From positions 186,001 through 250,000 of the forward strand of contig JAQPZY010001190.1 in the NCBI GenBank assembly GCA_029931535.1: DNA of 64,000 nt, written 5' to 3'. How positions within the stretch are numbered: position 1 is the stretch's first letter; each line of letters opens with the position of its first letter. Source of the stretch: Margaritifera margaritifera. Its lineage: Eukaryota; Mollusca; Bivalvia; Unionida; Margaritiferidae. Under the pieces are notes generated by a model, which was not told where the DNA came from, searched no databases, and saw only the letters and a list, made by a program, of their open reading frames with translations. This document shows positions 32,701-39,839 of the stretch, piece after piece. The translations under genes were made by a program, and so were the position numbers.

Positions 32701-34783
32701 TATGTCTCTGATTTCATGTTGTTGATATACAAAGTTCTGTTTTTCAGCCTAGTCTTCACAAGTTGTAAACAATTTTCAATAATATTTTTAACTGAAGATT
32801 GTGCAGGCCATGTCATTGCATGGATTTGTTTCTGACATTTATAAATTTCATTGATCCAAGCATTGTCATCTTTGAAAATGTAATTGTTTTGCTGGAATAG
32901 GCCTCAAGGTTATCAATGTATTTCACAGCATTGATATTACTATGAACAACTGTCAAAGTACCCACACCATTCCCCGTTATGCAACCCCAGATCATCAAAC
33001 TCACATTGACCTGTGGAACAGCACAAGTGAATTGGGGTAGCCATTCTTTACTGAGCTTGTCTTTATACATAAGCATGGTAATTTTCTCCAATTATGACCT
33101 TGCATTCATAAGAAAAAAAATCACACCTTTCTACTGTCCATTTATAGTACATAAATGTTTTCCTCTGGCCTATGCAACAAGATTACTTTGGTTCTGAACC
33201 TGGATGCAGATCTTTTTCCAGACAACCCTCCAATGAAAATTATTTTCATACAGAGGTCTCTGAACATTTCTTTTAGACATGGTGTGATCTGTTACCACCT
33301 TAAAAATGTTAGTAATGTCAGTCAATGAAAGACCTTAGTTCTGCATTATGAACTGCAAAAGTTGGTAAGTCCCTCGAATAAATTTTTTTCTCTTCTGACC
33401 TTTCCTCGGCAATGTTTCCATACTTCTCATGAACATATAGCATTTTATCACCGTATATACAGTATTACGAGGTGATCCCAGTTCCCTTGCTATGGTAACA
33501 TATATTTTCCCATGAAGACAATATTTCACAATGATATCTTTCACACCTTTCGATTTACTCATGTCTGTTTCAAAACACGCACGTTTGTTTACAAATGACT
33601 GTTTGGCATAGTTTGCACACCTAATTCTGGAAATCAAGACTTATAAAATAAATATCAAAATATTGCACTGATGTTGTATGTAAGTGGAGTGTGGGTCAAA
33701 ATAAAGTGTGGCATAAGAATAATGAGAGCAGTGCTATTGCATTTGTTTATAAATACCATATATATACTCTCTTTTAAGTCGGGTCCAACTGCATACAACA
33801 TAGACCCTACCCTAATATGTCATCGCATAATATACAGGCATGTATGTTAATTTATCACAAATTTAGATTGTTAGATGACTCGCACAGATTCTTTGATAGA
33901 CATGCTGCTAATATAATACTTTTTATTTCTCATTCCAGATGACCATTCATGTGGAGTCATTAGTCAATGTGATTGCCTAAGATTAAGTCTTCCAGAATCA
34001 AATTTATTTGTGATTAGCTCTGATTCTTCACCTAATTTGGGCATTTATATTACCTCAGAACAGTTTAGACTCTTTTCTTCTCATGTACTACATGGTACCT
34101 ACAGACATGCCAGCAAGGTCTCAATGTATCACTTGTTGAAAGCAGATTGCATGTTGTCTCCAATACGTTTGTTTCATGGTGGGAGATTTTTTTTAAGGAA
34201 AGAGGTAGAGCAGGATCCAGATATTAAAGTCAGTAATGAAAATTTGTATTCCATGAAGAAATCTGGGCCAAAGTCAGAACATCAAGGACATGAAGATGAC
34301 TCTAAACTGACCTTGACACATGTTGATGTTACAGGCAAAATGGCAATGGTAGATGTTGGATCAAAGCCAGAGACAGATAGAACAGCTGTTGCTTCAGCCA
34401 CCATTACCCTTGGATTTGAAGCTTTTCAGTTGGTCAAGGAAAACAAAATCAAGAAGGGTGATGTGCTTTCTGTTGCACAGCTTGCTGGTATAATGGCTGC
34501 TAAACGGACAAGTGAATTGATTCCCCTTTGTCACAATATCAACTTGACAAAAATTGATGTTAACCTTAACCTTGTTGATGAGACTAAGAGTATAAGAATT
34601 ACCTCCCTTGTGAAATCATCAGGAAAGACAGGGGTTGAGATGGAAGCCATTACAGCAGTAACTATTGCAGCTGTTACAGTGTATGACATGTGCAAGGCAG
34701 TTACCAAGGAGATGGTTATAAGTGATATCAGACTTATCCAAAAAACTGGAGGTCAAAGAGGAGACTACTTTACAGAAACATGA
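1518..34783 (+). CDS. MOCS1: MOCS1 locus: molybdenum cofactor synthesis 1 (MOCS1A + MOCS1B), 9 visible exons
   Basis: The product converts GTP to cyclic pyranopterin monophosphate in mitochondria. The MOCS1A half is a radical-SAM 3',8-cyclase; the MOCS1B half is cPMP synthase. Exons seen: 1518-1662, 2389-2556, 5938-6170, 8306-8377, 17851-18003, 19685-19795, 21517-21637, 28725-28772 or 28776, and 33939-34783. Each is flanked by AG and GT and the phases join without a shift. Visible MOCS1A is 352 codons and the A-B fusion is 631 codons, close to the vertebrate size minus an N-terminal presequence. Both FeS cysteine sets, the TGGEP motif, the C-terminal Gly-Gly and the MoaC LIPLCH motif are intact, so the gene looks functional. 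The first exon with the initiator Met was not identified and may lie upstream of the window. Introns 2, 4, 7 and 8 carry transposon relics. Confidence 0.95.
1734..1948 (+). mobile_element. Double-hairpin MITE, copy 1
   Basis: Non-coding element in MOCS1 intron 1 of about 215 bp, bounded by TACCGTATATACTTGC and its inverse. Inside are two successive palindromes with stems around ACATAGACCCTGATCTGCC and TAGACCCAGATCTGC. TA at each end suggests a TA target duplication. It is one of ten copies in the window. Confidence 0.85.
2389..2556 (+). CDS. MOCS1: MOCS1 exon: third FeS cysteine and GGEP motif
   Basis: The exon begins with GT completing the split Cys codon and reads QYCMPEEG, providing the third cysteine of CxxxCxxC. 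It continues to [24 protein letters not shown] and [13 protein letters not shown] is the SAM-binding motif shared by radical-SAM enzymes. The acceptor is ttttgtag, the donor is gtaagc at 2557, and the exit phase is 1. Length is 168 nt. Conservation with vertebrate MOCS1A as recalled is very high over the whole exon, with no break. Confidence 0.95.
2817..2853 (+). repeat. Poly-G tract, 37 consecutive G
   Basis: Uninterrupted run of 37 guanines in MOCS1 intron 2, on the sense strand about 260 bp after the exon. The assembled length may be unreliable. Confidence 0.95.
2930..3335 (+). repeat. Diverged tandem repeat with 'acttggaaactgttgagatcc' core
   Basis: Several imperfect copies of a unit containing cataacttggaaactgtt and ccccaccctat. 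Related single copies occur near 57310-57400 and 59095-59290. No coding potential. Confidence 0.6.
3348..4405 (+). mobile_element. DIRS-like retrotransposon, 3' fragment (tyrosine recombinase plus terminal region)
   Basis: The frame from 3348 to about 3893 reads like the tyrosine recombinase of DIRS-type retrotransposons: [10 protein letters not shown], then [14 protein letters not shown] carrying the H-x-x-R box, and SSFYLHLSE with the likely nucleophilic tyrosine. This enzyme integrates the circular element DNA. The reverse transcriptase part is absent. Downstream, 4065-4130 and 4345-4405 are inverted copies around TAATTATGTAATACTTACC, forming a ~340 bp fold-back unit laid out like the one at 15548-15890. 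It is a truncated relic in MOCS1 intron 2, sense orientation. Confidence 0.75.
4560..5470 (+). repeat. Diverged ~170 bp tandem repeats (about 5 copies)
   Basis: Repeated blocks contain catagctcaagaaccattca, attctgatgcaatttgg and gatgttgcttgtaac at about 170 bp spacing. Only decayed short frames. Rest of intron 2 up to 5937: nothing recognised. Confidence 0.7.
5938..6170 (+). CDS. MOCS1: MOCS1 exon: central TIM-barrel strands of MOCS1A
   Basis: After an acceptor ending ttttcag, the split Ala codon leads into [20 protein letters not shown], then [20 protein letters not shown] and ELGYNPVK. These match the middle of the MoaA radical-SAM barrel: the TTNG strand that contacts SAM and the NISLDTL segment. 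The donor is gtattg at 6171 and the exit phase is 0. Length is 233 nt. The reading frame continues open into the intron to 6248, but similarity stops exactly at the donor. Confidence 0.95.
6171..7974 (+). other. MOCS1 intron 3, unremarkable part
   Basis: AT-rich intronic sequence. I see no transposon protein, tandem array or structured element. Confidence 0.5.
7975..8215 (+). repeat. Dispersed repeat ('ttttgatcaaacttgaaatgt' family)
   Basis: Two tandem copies of a ~160 bp unit built on taccactctgaaggccatat and ttgatcaaacttg. Relatives occur at 54480-55090 and at the right edge, 63890-64000. Confidence 0.6.
8306..8377 (+). CDS. MOCS1: MOCS1 short exon (24 codons)
   Basis: This 72 nt exon reads [20 protein letters not shown] and ends TKDK. 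It corresponds to the conserved VNCVVMRGxNEDE block of MOCS1A. The acceptor is aattttag, the donor gtaaga at 8378, with phase 0 on both sides, so skipping would keep the frame but delete a barrel strand. The next intron is the longest in the gene, about 9.5 kb, and holds the DIRS-like element. Confidence 0.93.
9379..9741 (-). pseudogene. hAT-like transposase, C-terminal dimerisation region (broken)
   Basis: The complement reads in one frame from 9741 to a TAG at 9379. It includes [10 protein letters not shown], a stop, then [30 protein letters not shown] and [19 protein letters not shown]. The 'HSN..ERTFS..RK..' then 'L..LL..K' pattern is the conserved C-terminal block of hAT-superfamily transposases. 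One in-frame TAG interrupts it. An acceptor-like tatttacag precedes the first codon, so it may derive from an intron-containing or domesticated copy. Antisense within MOCS1 intron 4. Confidence 0.6.
10718..10850 (+). repeat. Left inverted terminal repeat of DIRS-like element
   Basis: Complementary to 15645-15766 over about 125 bp. The outermost ~30 bases, including ctgcccacatag, are nearly identical to the right arm in inverse; the inner part has a few gaps. Confidence 0.8.
11300..12700 (+). pseudogene. DIRS-like gag/ORF1 region (decayed)
   Basis: Position between the left repeat and the reverse transcriptase indicates the first ORF. A 144-codon open stretch at 12455-12889 reads [20 protein letters not shown] then [19 protein letters not shown], and later runs into the RT leader. 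Upstream, stops are frequent. No catalytic motif is expected in this protein and none is seen. Confidence 0.45.
12700..13260 (+). pseudogene. DIRS-like reverse transcriptase (broken, YLND active site)
   Basis: Pieces in more than one frame match the [42 protein letters not shown], then [19 protein letters not shown] and YLNDIVQKH. The last is the catalytic box, normally YLDD; the first Asp is Asn here, so the enzyme would be dead even without the stops and shifts. Confidence 0.8.
13480..13966 (+). pseudogene. DIRS-like RNase H region (broken)
   Basis: Fragments in shifting frames carry [16 protein letters not shown], a segment typical of the RNase H that follows RT in DIRS elements; the Asp of LSDN is one catalytic acid. 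A TGA interrupts the frame just before it. Confidence 0.7.
14640..15300 (+). pseudogene. DIRS-like tyrosine recombinase (broken)
   Basis: [20 protein letters not shown] continuing [10 protein letters not shown] gives the first catalytic Arg box. [20 protein letters not shown] follows in another frame, and [10 protein letters not shown] near 15167 is the H-x-x-R box. A stop and frame changes lie between. This is the same family as the fragment at 3348. Confidence 0.75.
15548..15890 (+). repeat. DIRS 3' fold-back unit enclosing the right inverted terminal repeat
   Basis: Arms at 15548-15600 and 15830-15890 are inverted copies around TTTCTTTGATAATACTTACC and its complement. They are ~340 bp apart from end to end, the same layout and core as 4065-4405. 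The inner part (15645-15766) pairs instead with the far left end of the element. Confidence 0.7.
16690..17100 (-). repeat. 45-bp tandem repeat, about 9 copies
   Basis: 'gaccata' recurs at 16728, 16773, 16818, 16861, 16906, 16951, 16994, 17039 and 17083, a 43-45 bp period. The unit holds gtgctggaccatagggtact and agcataaatagtat. Because 45 is a multiple of three, the complement stays open as repeats like [16 protein letters not shown] see no start context or homologue, so I treat this as a satellite in intron 4. Confidence 0.85.
17396..17616 (+). mobile_element. Double-hairpin MITE, copy 2
   Basis: Same ends and same hairpin order as copy 1, with more substitutions (cagaccttgatctg, cagatcagtgtctg). 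Located in MOCS1 intron 4, 235 bp upstream of the next exon. Confidence 0.8.
17851..18003 (+). CDS. MOCS1: MOCS1 exon: RFIEYMPF block
   Basis: The exon reads [20 protein letters not shown] and then [19 protein letters not shown], one of the most conserved stretches of MOCS1A ([11 protein letters not shown]). The 3' third (INDANDTSK) is the variable linker before the C-terminal FeS region. The acceptor is tacattgcag, the donor gtaagt at 18004, and phase is 0 on both sides. Length is 153 nt, 51 codons. Confidence 0.95.
18395..19115 (+). repeat. Diverged ~140 bp tandem repeats ('aaggtcaaggtcacag')
   Basis: Four to five imperfect copies containing ttgaaccactgaagatatt, taatgaaactttgccca and ctcaaggtcaaggtcacag. 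Fills MOCS1 intron 5. As I recall, this kind of unit is widespread in bivalve genomes. Confidence 0.7.
19240..19600 (+). repeat. ~105-130 bp tandem repeat ('ggtccctcactataaagcccct')
   Basis: Three copies with ttttgttcatacatg, ggtccctcactataaagccc and cagtatactgctt. Ends just upstream of the MOCS1 exon at 19685. Confidence 0.7.
19685..19795 (+). CDS. MOCS1: MOCS1 exon: C-terminal FeS cluster cysteines 1 and 2
   Basis: The exon encodes [20 protein letters not shown] then [21 protein letters not shown] supplies two of the three cysteines of the second 4Fe-4S cluster, which binds the GTP substrate in MoaA. The third lies 13 residues further on, in the next exon, giving CX2CX13C. The acceptor is attttcag. 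The donor gtcagt at 19796 is weaker than the others. Phase is 0 on both sides; length is 111 nt. Confidence 0.95.
20043..20262 (-). mobile_element. Double-hairpin MITE, copy 3
   Basis: Inverse orientation to copy 1: the GCATAGACCCAGATCTG hairpin comes first. MOCS1 intron 6; only ~35 bp separate it from copy 4. Confidence 0.85.
20297..20517 (-). mobile_element. Double-hairpin MITE, copy 4
   Basis: Same orientation as its neighbour, copy 3. Both internal palindromes are well preserved, e.g. CTGCATAGACCCAGATCT against AGATCTGGGTCTATGCAG. Confidence 0.85.
21195..21468 (+). mobile_element. tRNA-derived SINE
   Basis: Contains an A-box-like AGTGGCACAGTGG and, 45 bp on, a B-box-like GCAGGTTCAAAT, as in RNA polymerase III promoters. 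The tail ends ataaaacaccaaaccaaacc, shared with the copy at 40561-40750. MOCS1 intron 6, 48 bp before an exon. Confidence 0.7.
21517..21637 (+). CDS. MOCS1: MOCS1 exon: last FeS cysteine and C-terminal helices
   Basis: The exon starts [13 protein letters not shown], whose Cys completes CX2CX13C. It continues [20 protein letters not shown] and ends in the basic run RKKKQHAG shared with the family. The acceptor is tttaag and the donor gtacga at 21638, splitting a Gly codon (exit phase 1). Length is 121 nt. A tRNA-derived SINE sits just upstream in the preceding intron. Confidence 0.94.
21864..22084 (+). mobile_element. Double-hairpin MITE, copy 5
   Basis: Complete, same orientation as copy 1, first hairpin arms nearly perfect (AACATAGACCCTGATCTGCC and complement). 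MOCS1 intron 7, right after the exon ending at 21637; followed directly by an unrelated 27-bp hairpin. Confidence 0.85.
22101..22192. repeat. Perfect 27-bp hairpin
   Basis: 22114-22140 and 22153-22179 are perfect inverse complements (core atgaaactcatcaaataat) with a 12-nt loop. Pairing extends imperfectly to 22101 and 22192. Intron 7, sense strand. Confidence 0.85.
22193..23449 (+). other. MOCS1 intron 7, part without recognised elements
   Basis: AT-rich intronic DNA with a short (CA)n at about 23096-23110. No coding similarity noticed. Confidence 0.4.
23450..25420 (+). mobile_element. Non-LTR retrotransposon (jockey-like), 3' part with RT and RNase H
   Basis: Broken frames give an RT piece with the CIDDF box (normally Y/F-x-DD), then NRIQKWAE and [15 protein letters not shown] 115-codon stretch from 23856 follows, with [18 protein letters not shown] and [13 protein letters not shown] 153-codon frame at 24527-24988 is the RNase [40 protein letters not shown]. 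Beyond it, [20 protein letters not shown] gives the C-terminal cysteine-rich motif. Order RT, RNase H, CCHC-like tail fits jockey-type LINEs. The 5' half is missing. Sense in MOCS1 intron 7. Confidence 0.8.
24527..24988 (+). pseudogene. RNase H domain of the jockey-like element
   Basis: Open for 153 codons. The YADG start (normally YTDGS), the TAE motif, and [12 protein letters not shown] near the end correspond to RNase H catalytic boxes 1, 2 and 4. Box 3, usually F.DS, reads FWDF. It is the longest intact piece of the element, with stops on both sides. Confidence 0.75.
26686..26738 (+). repeat. (TC)n microsatellite
   Basis: About 26 uninterrupted CT units. Confidence 0.95.
27225..27310 (-). 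mobile_element. tRNA-like SINE head
   Basis: The complement has TAGCTCTTGTGGCAGAGCA (A-box) and GGTTTGAATAT (B-box) at tRNA spacing. The anticodon and acceptor stems do not pair properly, so this is a tRNA-derived relic rather than a tRNA gene. Confidence 0.4.
27641..27711 (+). repeat. (TG)n microsatellite, interrupted
   Basis: GT repeats broken by ctgtgtg and a catgcacacacatgtgcatg palindrome in the middle, which lets the tract fold back. Confidence 0.9.
28725..28780 (+). CDS. MOCS1: MOCS1A terminal exon with Gly-Gly-stop and two overlapping donors
   Basis: After acceptor tcatgtag the exon reads [18 protein letters not shown] and then TGA at 28778. The C-terminal double glycine is known to enter the MoaA active site and is required for activity. 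Two GT dinucleotides lie here, at 28773 and 28777. Using 28777 and joining to 33939 gives Ile, GGT, GG|A, TGA: again Ile-Gly-Gly-stop. Using 28773 gives Ile, then G|AT = Asp, and an open frame into MOCS1B, with both glycines lost. Reading straight through also ends Gly-Gly-TGA. The fusion form is predicted to lack MOCS1A activity, as reported for human fusion transcripts. Confidence 0.92.
29015..29410 (+). repeat. ~130 bp dispersed tandem repeat
   Basis: Two to three copies built on aggtctaaagtttat, gagttcctgtcttgcctgtct and gcattcaactaaaacttt. MOCS1 intron 8. Confidence 0.6.
29501..29721 (-). mobile_element. Double-hairpin MITE, copy 6
   Basis: One of the best preserved copies: both internal palindromes have GC-rich centres (CCGGCACATAATGTGCTGG and CCGGCGCATTATTCGCCGG). 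Inverse orientation, MOCS1 intron 8. Confidence 0.88.
30480..31063 (-). pseudogene. pogo/Tigger-like DDE transposase, C-terminal part (broken)
   Basis: On the complement, short frames give a DDE-superfamily pattern: [17 protein letters not shown], then [20 protein letters not shown] and [20 protein letters not shown]. After a break comes [24 protein letters not shown] sequence. '..FVPA.CTD.LQP.D..' is characteristic of pogo/Tigger relatives. At least one frameshift lies near 30820. The N-terminal DNA-binding part is not seen. Antisense in MOCS1 intron 8. Confidence 0.7.
30967..31195. repeat. Two-copy ~114 bp direct repeat
   Basis: ttagtgttgttggctgcgtc and gaaaacacggtgtaagt recur 114 bp apart. 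It abuts the pogo-like fragment and may be part of that element. Confidence 0.75.
32585..33640 (-). pseudogene. Tc1-like transposase, nearly complete but broken
   Basis: The complement from about 33570 reads [20 protein letters not shown] then [17 protein letters not shown] and [13 protein letters not shown]. This is the paired helix-turn-helix DNA-binding domain of Tc1 transposases with the GRPRK-like hook. A second piece (33091-32813) has [19 protein letters not shown], the catalytic-core segment with the WGC motif. IPRHLLKVI near 32640 is the C-terminus. The expected D..P.E.LW box is missing and there are several stops. Antisense to MOCS1, intron 8. Confidence 0.8.
33754..33842 (+). mobile_element. 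Double-hairpin MITE, copy 7 (5' end only)
   Basis: Starts taccatatatatactc and ggtccaactgca, enters the ACATAGACCCT stem, then is lost after ~85 bp. It lies ~100 bp before the MOCS1B exon. Confidence 0.75.
33939..34783 (+). CDS. MOCS1: MOCS1B (MoaC-like) single exon: cPMP synthase domain
   Basis: The exon follows acceptor tcattccag and is open in one frame for 280 codons to TGA at 34781. The first ~124 codons are poorly conserved, with several basic residues and the first in-frame ATG only at 34124. From [20 protein letters not shown] onward it matches MoaC, with [39 protein letters not shown] and the C-terminal KTGGQRGDY. This domain rearranges the MOCS1A product to cyclic pyranopterin monophosphate. 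The entry phase (one base needed upstream) fits the fusing donor at 28773. The variable leader may act as a linker or internal targeting/cleavage region, as proposed for the human protein. Confidence 0.95.
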
Positions 34784-35465
34784 ACTGTTGTACAGAACAG
34801 AATTTATTTGTTAATACCAATAATATTACAGCAGGTGTATCTGATCTTCATTCGCAACCTAACCAACATGAAAGGACATGAATATTTTTACCATTTTGCA
34901 GCTAGAAGGATTCAAGGACAAGATTACAGTTTCTTTTTTTTTCAGATCAATACATTTGCCAAGACACTGGAAGAAGGAACAAATGACCATGTTCCATTAA
35001 CCTCTTTTTCATTTCAACTTTAATCAACACAGCATACTACATTCACTTTTTTCATAAGCAAACTTTAACAAACTTCTCCACTGCAGAATTAAGATAAAAA
35101 AATCCTTACATTCTGGACCTTCCTCTATCACCCTCATCAATTTCATTACAGTTTCCTGTTTTAAACGTCCATGGTCCTTTGTCTTGATATGTGAAACCTT
35201 GCTCATAAGCTACCGATATTATTGGTGAAACCAGCAACTCTTATGCTAAAACAAGCTTATCTGCAGCATTGTGCTTGGCACCAATGAAATTATGTAAAGT
35301 TGCCATCGAAAAATACACATGTGAAAAACACTTGAAAATGAAAGTACATGACACCAAAAAATGGCTGATTTTATGACAATTAGCATCGGAGTTTGTGTTC
35401 CTATGCAAACAAAAAAAAAATTACAAAATCTTGGCACTATTTTTCTAAATATGGTATACAATAAA
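34784..35465 (+). other. MOCS1: MOCS1 3' UTR with candidate poly(A) signal
   Basis: No conserved coding sequence follows the stop. An AATAAA hexamer lies at 35460-35465 and is the first good poly(A) signal seen after the stop. The exact cleavage site cannot be read from sequence alone. Confidence 0.45.
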
Positions 35466-37470
35466 ATGCAAGTGCTCCAAACATCACAGGAGGATTAAAA
35501 CTATGATGGATTAAAAGTGTGCTGAGTGGTGCTTATCAAAGTGAGGTATCAAAGCATGTGTGTGCAGTTAGTCTTTTGATCAAAACGATCATAAGGCACC
35601 TACAATCGATTAAAGGGTGTCTTAACATACTTATCTGCTAAGGTCAAGCCTATGCAGCTTTACCTGTCCTAATCCCTGTAAATCACTAGAACTCTGTTTG
35701 ATAGCCCATAAACTACATGATTGATACTCACTTTGTTAAAATGGATAAATAATAGAGAAATTCACCAACAAAAAAGGTTGCATACCAGGGACTGGGCTGT
35801 TGGAATTTTCATGTATCTGAAATGAAAAATACACATATTTTTATGCAAATTTTGACATCCTGGAGAACCCCCTGAGTATACATAGCTTTTATTCTTACAA
35901 AACAACATAAGCCTTCTTAGTGAAATCCTCAGCTGTTAAGTTATGTAAGCCATGTGAGCTATATCAGGCCCACTTGAGCCTCTTGTTTACACATAGCAGT
36001 AGGTGTATACAGGAATAATAATGTCTGTCCATCCATCCTTCCATTCATCATACAATATTGTGAAAACAAGTAATCCTTTTTTTTTTTTGTATGGACTGCC
36101 ATGAAATTTGGTAAATATTATGGTTATCCCCTGAGAATGAGCATATCAACGAATCACTTTGCCCCTACAATATTATAAGAGTTACAGCTCTTTTTTTACT
36201 TGCAGCTGCATGCAGTGCATGACAAAATATTGTGAATACAACTAATCTCACAGATTTCAGCGGACCACTATGAAACTTGTATATGTTATGGTCATCATCT
36301 GAAGATTCGAATATCAACAAATCACTATGCTTTAGCAAGTTTTATTAGAGTTATTGCCCTTTTTGACCTGCAGTTGAATGCAATGTAATACAGAATCTTG
36401 TGAACAAAACTTGTGTTGTAGTTTTTTATGGATCAGTGTGAAACTTGGTACATATTATAGTCATTGTCTAAATATGTGCATATTGGCAAATCTTTGTGCT
36501 CATTTCATTTTTGTAAGAGTTATTGCCCATTTTGACATACAACTGGATGCAGTTATATGACGGAATTGTGTGAATGCACTACTATTGCAGTTTTCAGTGG
36601 ATTGCTTTGAAATTTAGTATATATTATGGTCATCATTAGAAGATATGCTTGTTGACCAATCATTATATTAATTTTGCACTATTTTCAGAAAAATTATGCA
36701 CTTCTTTTACTAAAATCTTATCTCTATCGTGGGGATGGGGATGGGATGCAGGAGAGGTGGGGGTATGTTAACGTGAGCAAATCACTTACCATTCCTCTGG
36801 TTTGTATTGTCACTTAGCATGTAAAGGTTCTTTGGGGACATTTTAATTGTCAAAGGGATTGCAAATTTAAGCTACACTAAACTACCTCAGTTTTGTATGG
36901 TACATATGTTTTCAAAACAAAAACTTAAGTTTTGCTGCACAATAGTTCGGCCTTGCATATACTGTTAGGTTTCTTATTTGCTGAGAATTTTTGGTAAATA
37001 AGTTTGTATTTGCATATAAGTTGTTTCTGAAATATCTTCTGGTTTCCACCACATTAAAGACCAATCCACACCCTTACTTGTGCCAGGAGTTCTTTACATA
37101 TGCAAGTATTTAGAACTTTGTTACCCAGTTGTGGTAATATAATGAGTTTTTACATGCCGATACAGGGTCCAACAAATACCAAAATTGGATGGTATCCTAG
37201 TGACATACCAGGAACAGAACCTGGTAGCCCATTTTAAATTCAGTATTTCAGAGAAGGCAAAAAGGCACTTGAATGTGAAAAAGTTTGCATCAAGACTATG
37301 CCTTTATCTTCATATGTGTCATTAACAATTATTGTTGAGCCTGCCTTGGCAGAAGCTCAATATTCCAATTACTTTGGTGTGTGTGTGTGTGTGTGTCTGT
37401 ACAGTTGTCCACACCAAAGATTACCTTCAGTGTTAAAGTTTAGATTAACATCAATATTACAGATTTTACT
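35466..37470. other. Intergenic; ~180 bp diverged repeats at 36000-36720
   Basis: The repeats share gtgaaacttggta, tatattatggtcat and gagttattgccctttttgac, about four copies. Such units are common in bivalve DNA as I recall it. A (GT)n lies at 37378-37397. No gene seen. Confidence 0.55.
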
Positions 37471-37592
37471 TACCGTATATACTCGCTTATAAGTCCAACT
37501 GAAAATAGCATAGACCCTGATCTGCTGGTGCATTATGAGATGGCAGATCTGGATCTGTTTAGTTTGTAGTTGGACTGGTGATTATATATGGC
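37471..37592 (+). mobile_element. Double-hairpin MITE, copy 8 (internally deleted)
   Basis: Both ends are present (taccgtatatactcgctta and attatatatggc), but the arms of the two hairpins have merged into one palindrome: the ACATAGACCCTGATCTG-type left arm pairs with CAGATCTGGATCTG. Confidence 0.75.
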
Positions 37593-39252
37593 AGCTAAAT
37601 AAAAGACAGACTGGACAAAAAGGAGGTTTGTTATTCTTTGGAAAGTATTTTTGCAGGTATATTTTGAACAATAATAGAAAAATTCATGATATCATATAAT
37701 AACCCACTTGGCTACCTGACTTCACTATATGGTGGCCCACACTAAGCATCCTGGTAGCCCTTGTTTGTAAATTAAGCCTTGTTGATTTCTGTGATATGAT
37801 GTAGATATGTTCTTGTACAAAAGTTGAAAAAAATTTCTCCATGTTTGACACTCCGGTAAGTTGCTAATAGATATAATTTCAGCCAAAATTTGTTTCAGTG
37901 GAAATGATTTGCAAGGAAAGCCATGAAATTTGGCACACAGTTTCATTCTGAGGTCTAGTTGGTACTAAATGATCATATTAACACCCCCACCCCCCTGACA
38001 TCCAATATGGCAACCATTACAGCCATCTCACACCTGCCAACCTTCCAGACATTGTTGAGGAGTTTTTGAGATTCAAAAAGTGTGTTTTGTAGTTCTTCGG
38101 GGATGGGGTGGGGACCAATTCACATAACCCAAAAATGTTATATCATACAATTGATGTTAGATATCATAACCACACAAGCACACTCTCACATAATAACACA
38201 CACAGACTTTAAACAATACACAAAGTCTTTGTCTTTAACATCCACTGGGCTGTGGAATACAGTCTTAACCAGATGCAGACTTTGCTGCTCTCAATAGTTC
38301 ATTGGGAGGTTTGAAGGTGATGCAGATGTGATTAGTGTTCTTTGCACTCATTAGAGACTGAATGGTACTGTTGTTCTGATGCTAGATGGTGTTACTGTAT
38401 CGACCAATGCCAGGCGACTAATGTTGATATGGTGTTTGCAGTATGTGCAAAGAAGAAAATGCTCCCCGTTGCTGCTGTGTTTCACAAAGTTAAACTCTGT
38501 CTACTAGGAGTTCTGAAATTTAGTTTTGCTGGGCTTTGTTCGCTTCACAGATTACTCATCCTCCCCTAAATCACAGCTGAACTTTTGGCATTTACCGTCA
38601 AAATGGAATCTCACTTATACATTATTCCAGCTACTGCAATAATCATGTTTTGCATGTTATATATGGAGTAAAATCCAACTGTTGCCACTGATCATTTTGT
38701 GTACTTTACCTATGAAATTAGAATAATTGGCTCTCACGGTGCAGTACTCAAGGGACTCTTAACACAAAATCCCCATACCTGTTGTCAGTCATTTAAAAAA
38801 TCTGTTCAATGTTGGTTGTTTATCTCTATGACATGATGGTTGTGGTCCACAAAGTGATATTGTGCTATGTACTATGTACAATATCATGCAATATCCAACC
38901 AAGTCAGTTAGCTGAAGAAAATACAATGCGTATCCTCTTGGCTATATTAAACAAGAAATACTTGAAACAGTTATCGAATATTTAATATTTATTTTTTGAC
39001 CAGAGAACCATTCATTGGTACATACATATACATGTATGACAAAAATTGCAACTTAAGTGTAAATAATTAAAGTACATGTACTTACCAGCCAATCTCATTG
39101 TATCCATAATAGTAATTCCATTGACAATGTGCACAAAGAAGTTTAATTTCTAACATTTTTTCTGCTCGATTTCATTCTAATCCAAATACCCTGACTTCAT
39201 TTCTTGGTAATACACTCACTCTAACTTATGGAACTGTATTTTCCAAAACATT
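37593..39252. other. Intergenic, no gene recognised
   Basis: Diverged repeat similar to the 39.8-41.4 kb block around 37720-38040. The rest is AT-rich single-copy-looking DNA. Confidence 0.4.
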
Positions 39253-39465
39253 CATCTTTGCTAGACATGTCCAAAAAGTCTGATTTTTGACCAACAATAA
39301 AATGCATCTTTGCTAGACATGTCCAAAAGGTCTGATTTTTTGACCAACAATAAAATGCATCTTTGCTAGACATGTCCAGAAAGTCTGATTTTTGACCAAC
39401 AATAAAATGCATCTTTGCTAGACATGTCCAAAAAGTCTGATTTTTGACCGACAATAAAATGCATA
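39253..39465. repeat. 52-bp tandem repeat, 4 copies
   Basis: catctttgctagacatgtcc begins copies at 39253, 39305, 39358 and 39410, with tctgatttttgaccaacaat in each. Copies are almost identical, so the array is young. Confidence 0.92.
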
Positions 39466-39839
39466 AATCAGACACAAATGAAAGTTGTATTTAGGCTTAA
39501 AAAATACTGTAACTGAAATTCATACAGGATGTCAAGGGTATTGACCTCATAATGTGCTTCAGATGAACAATTCAACAGGTGTGTATAAGTGCCTGAACCC
39601 AGTTTGGGAGTAATCCATTCGATTTAAATGTGTTGAGTCGTTCTACATTTCTGACTAGAAAATAAAAAGAATTAAGATGAAATGGGGGGGGGGGGTACAT
39701 GTATGTGGCAATGACCAAAACTGCTCCTGACAATTCGGGTGATAAACTTGTTTCAGCAGATGCTATATCCGAATTTGTGTTATAACAAAGCATGTTATAG
39801 CAGGGTTTCATTGTAGGTGGTCCGTTTGAAAATTGTGCC

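Noticed and set aside
34808..35023. 71-codon ORF after the MOCS1 stop
   Set aside because: Low-complexity 3' UTR sequence with no similarity; no acceptor fits.
39221..39475. Antisense repeat protein over the 52-bp array
   Set aside because: The frame follows the repeat period; no start context or similarity.
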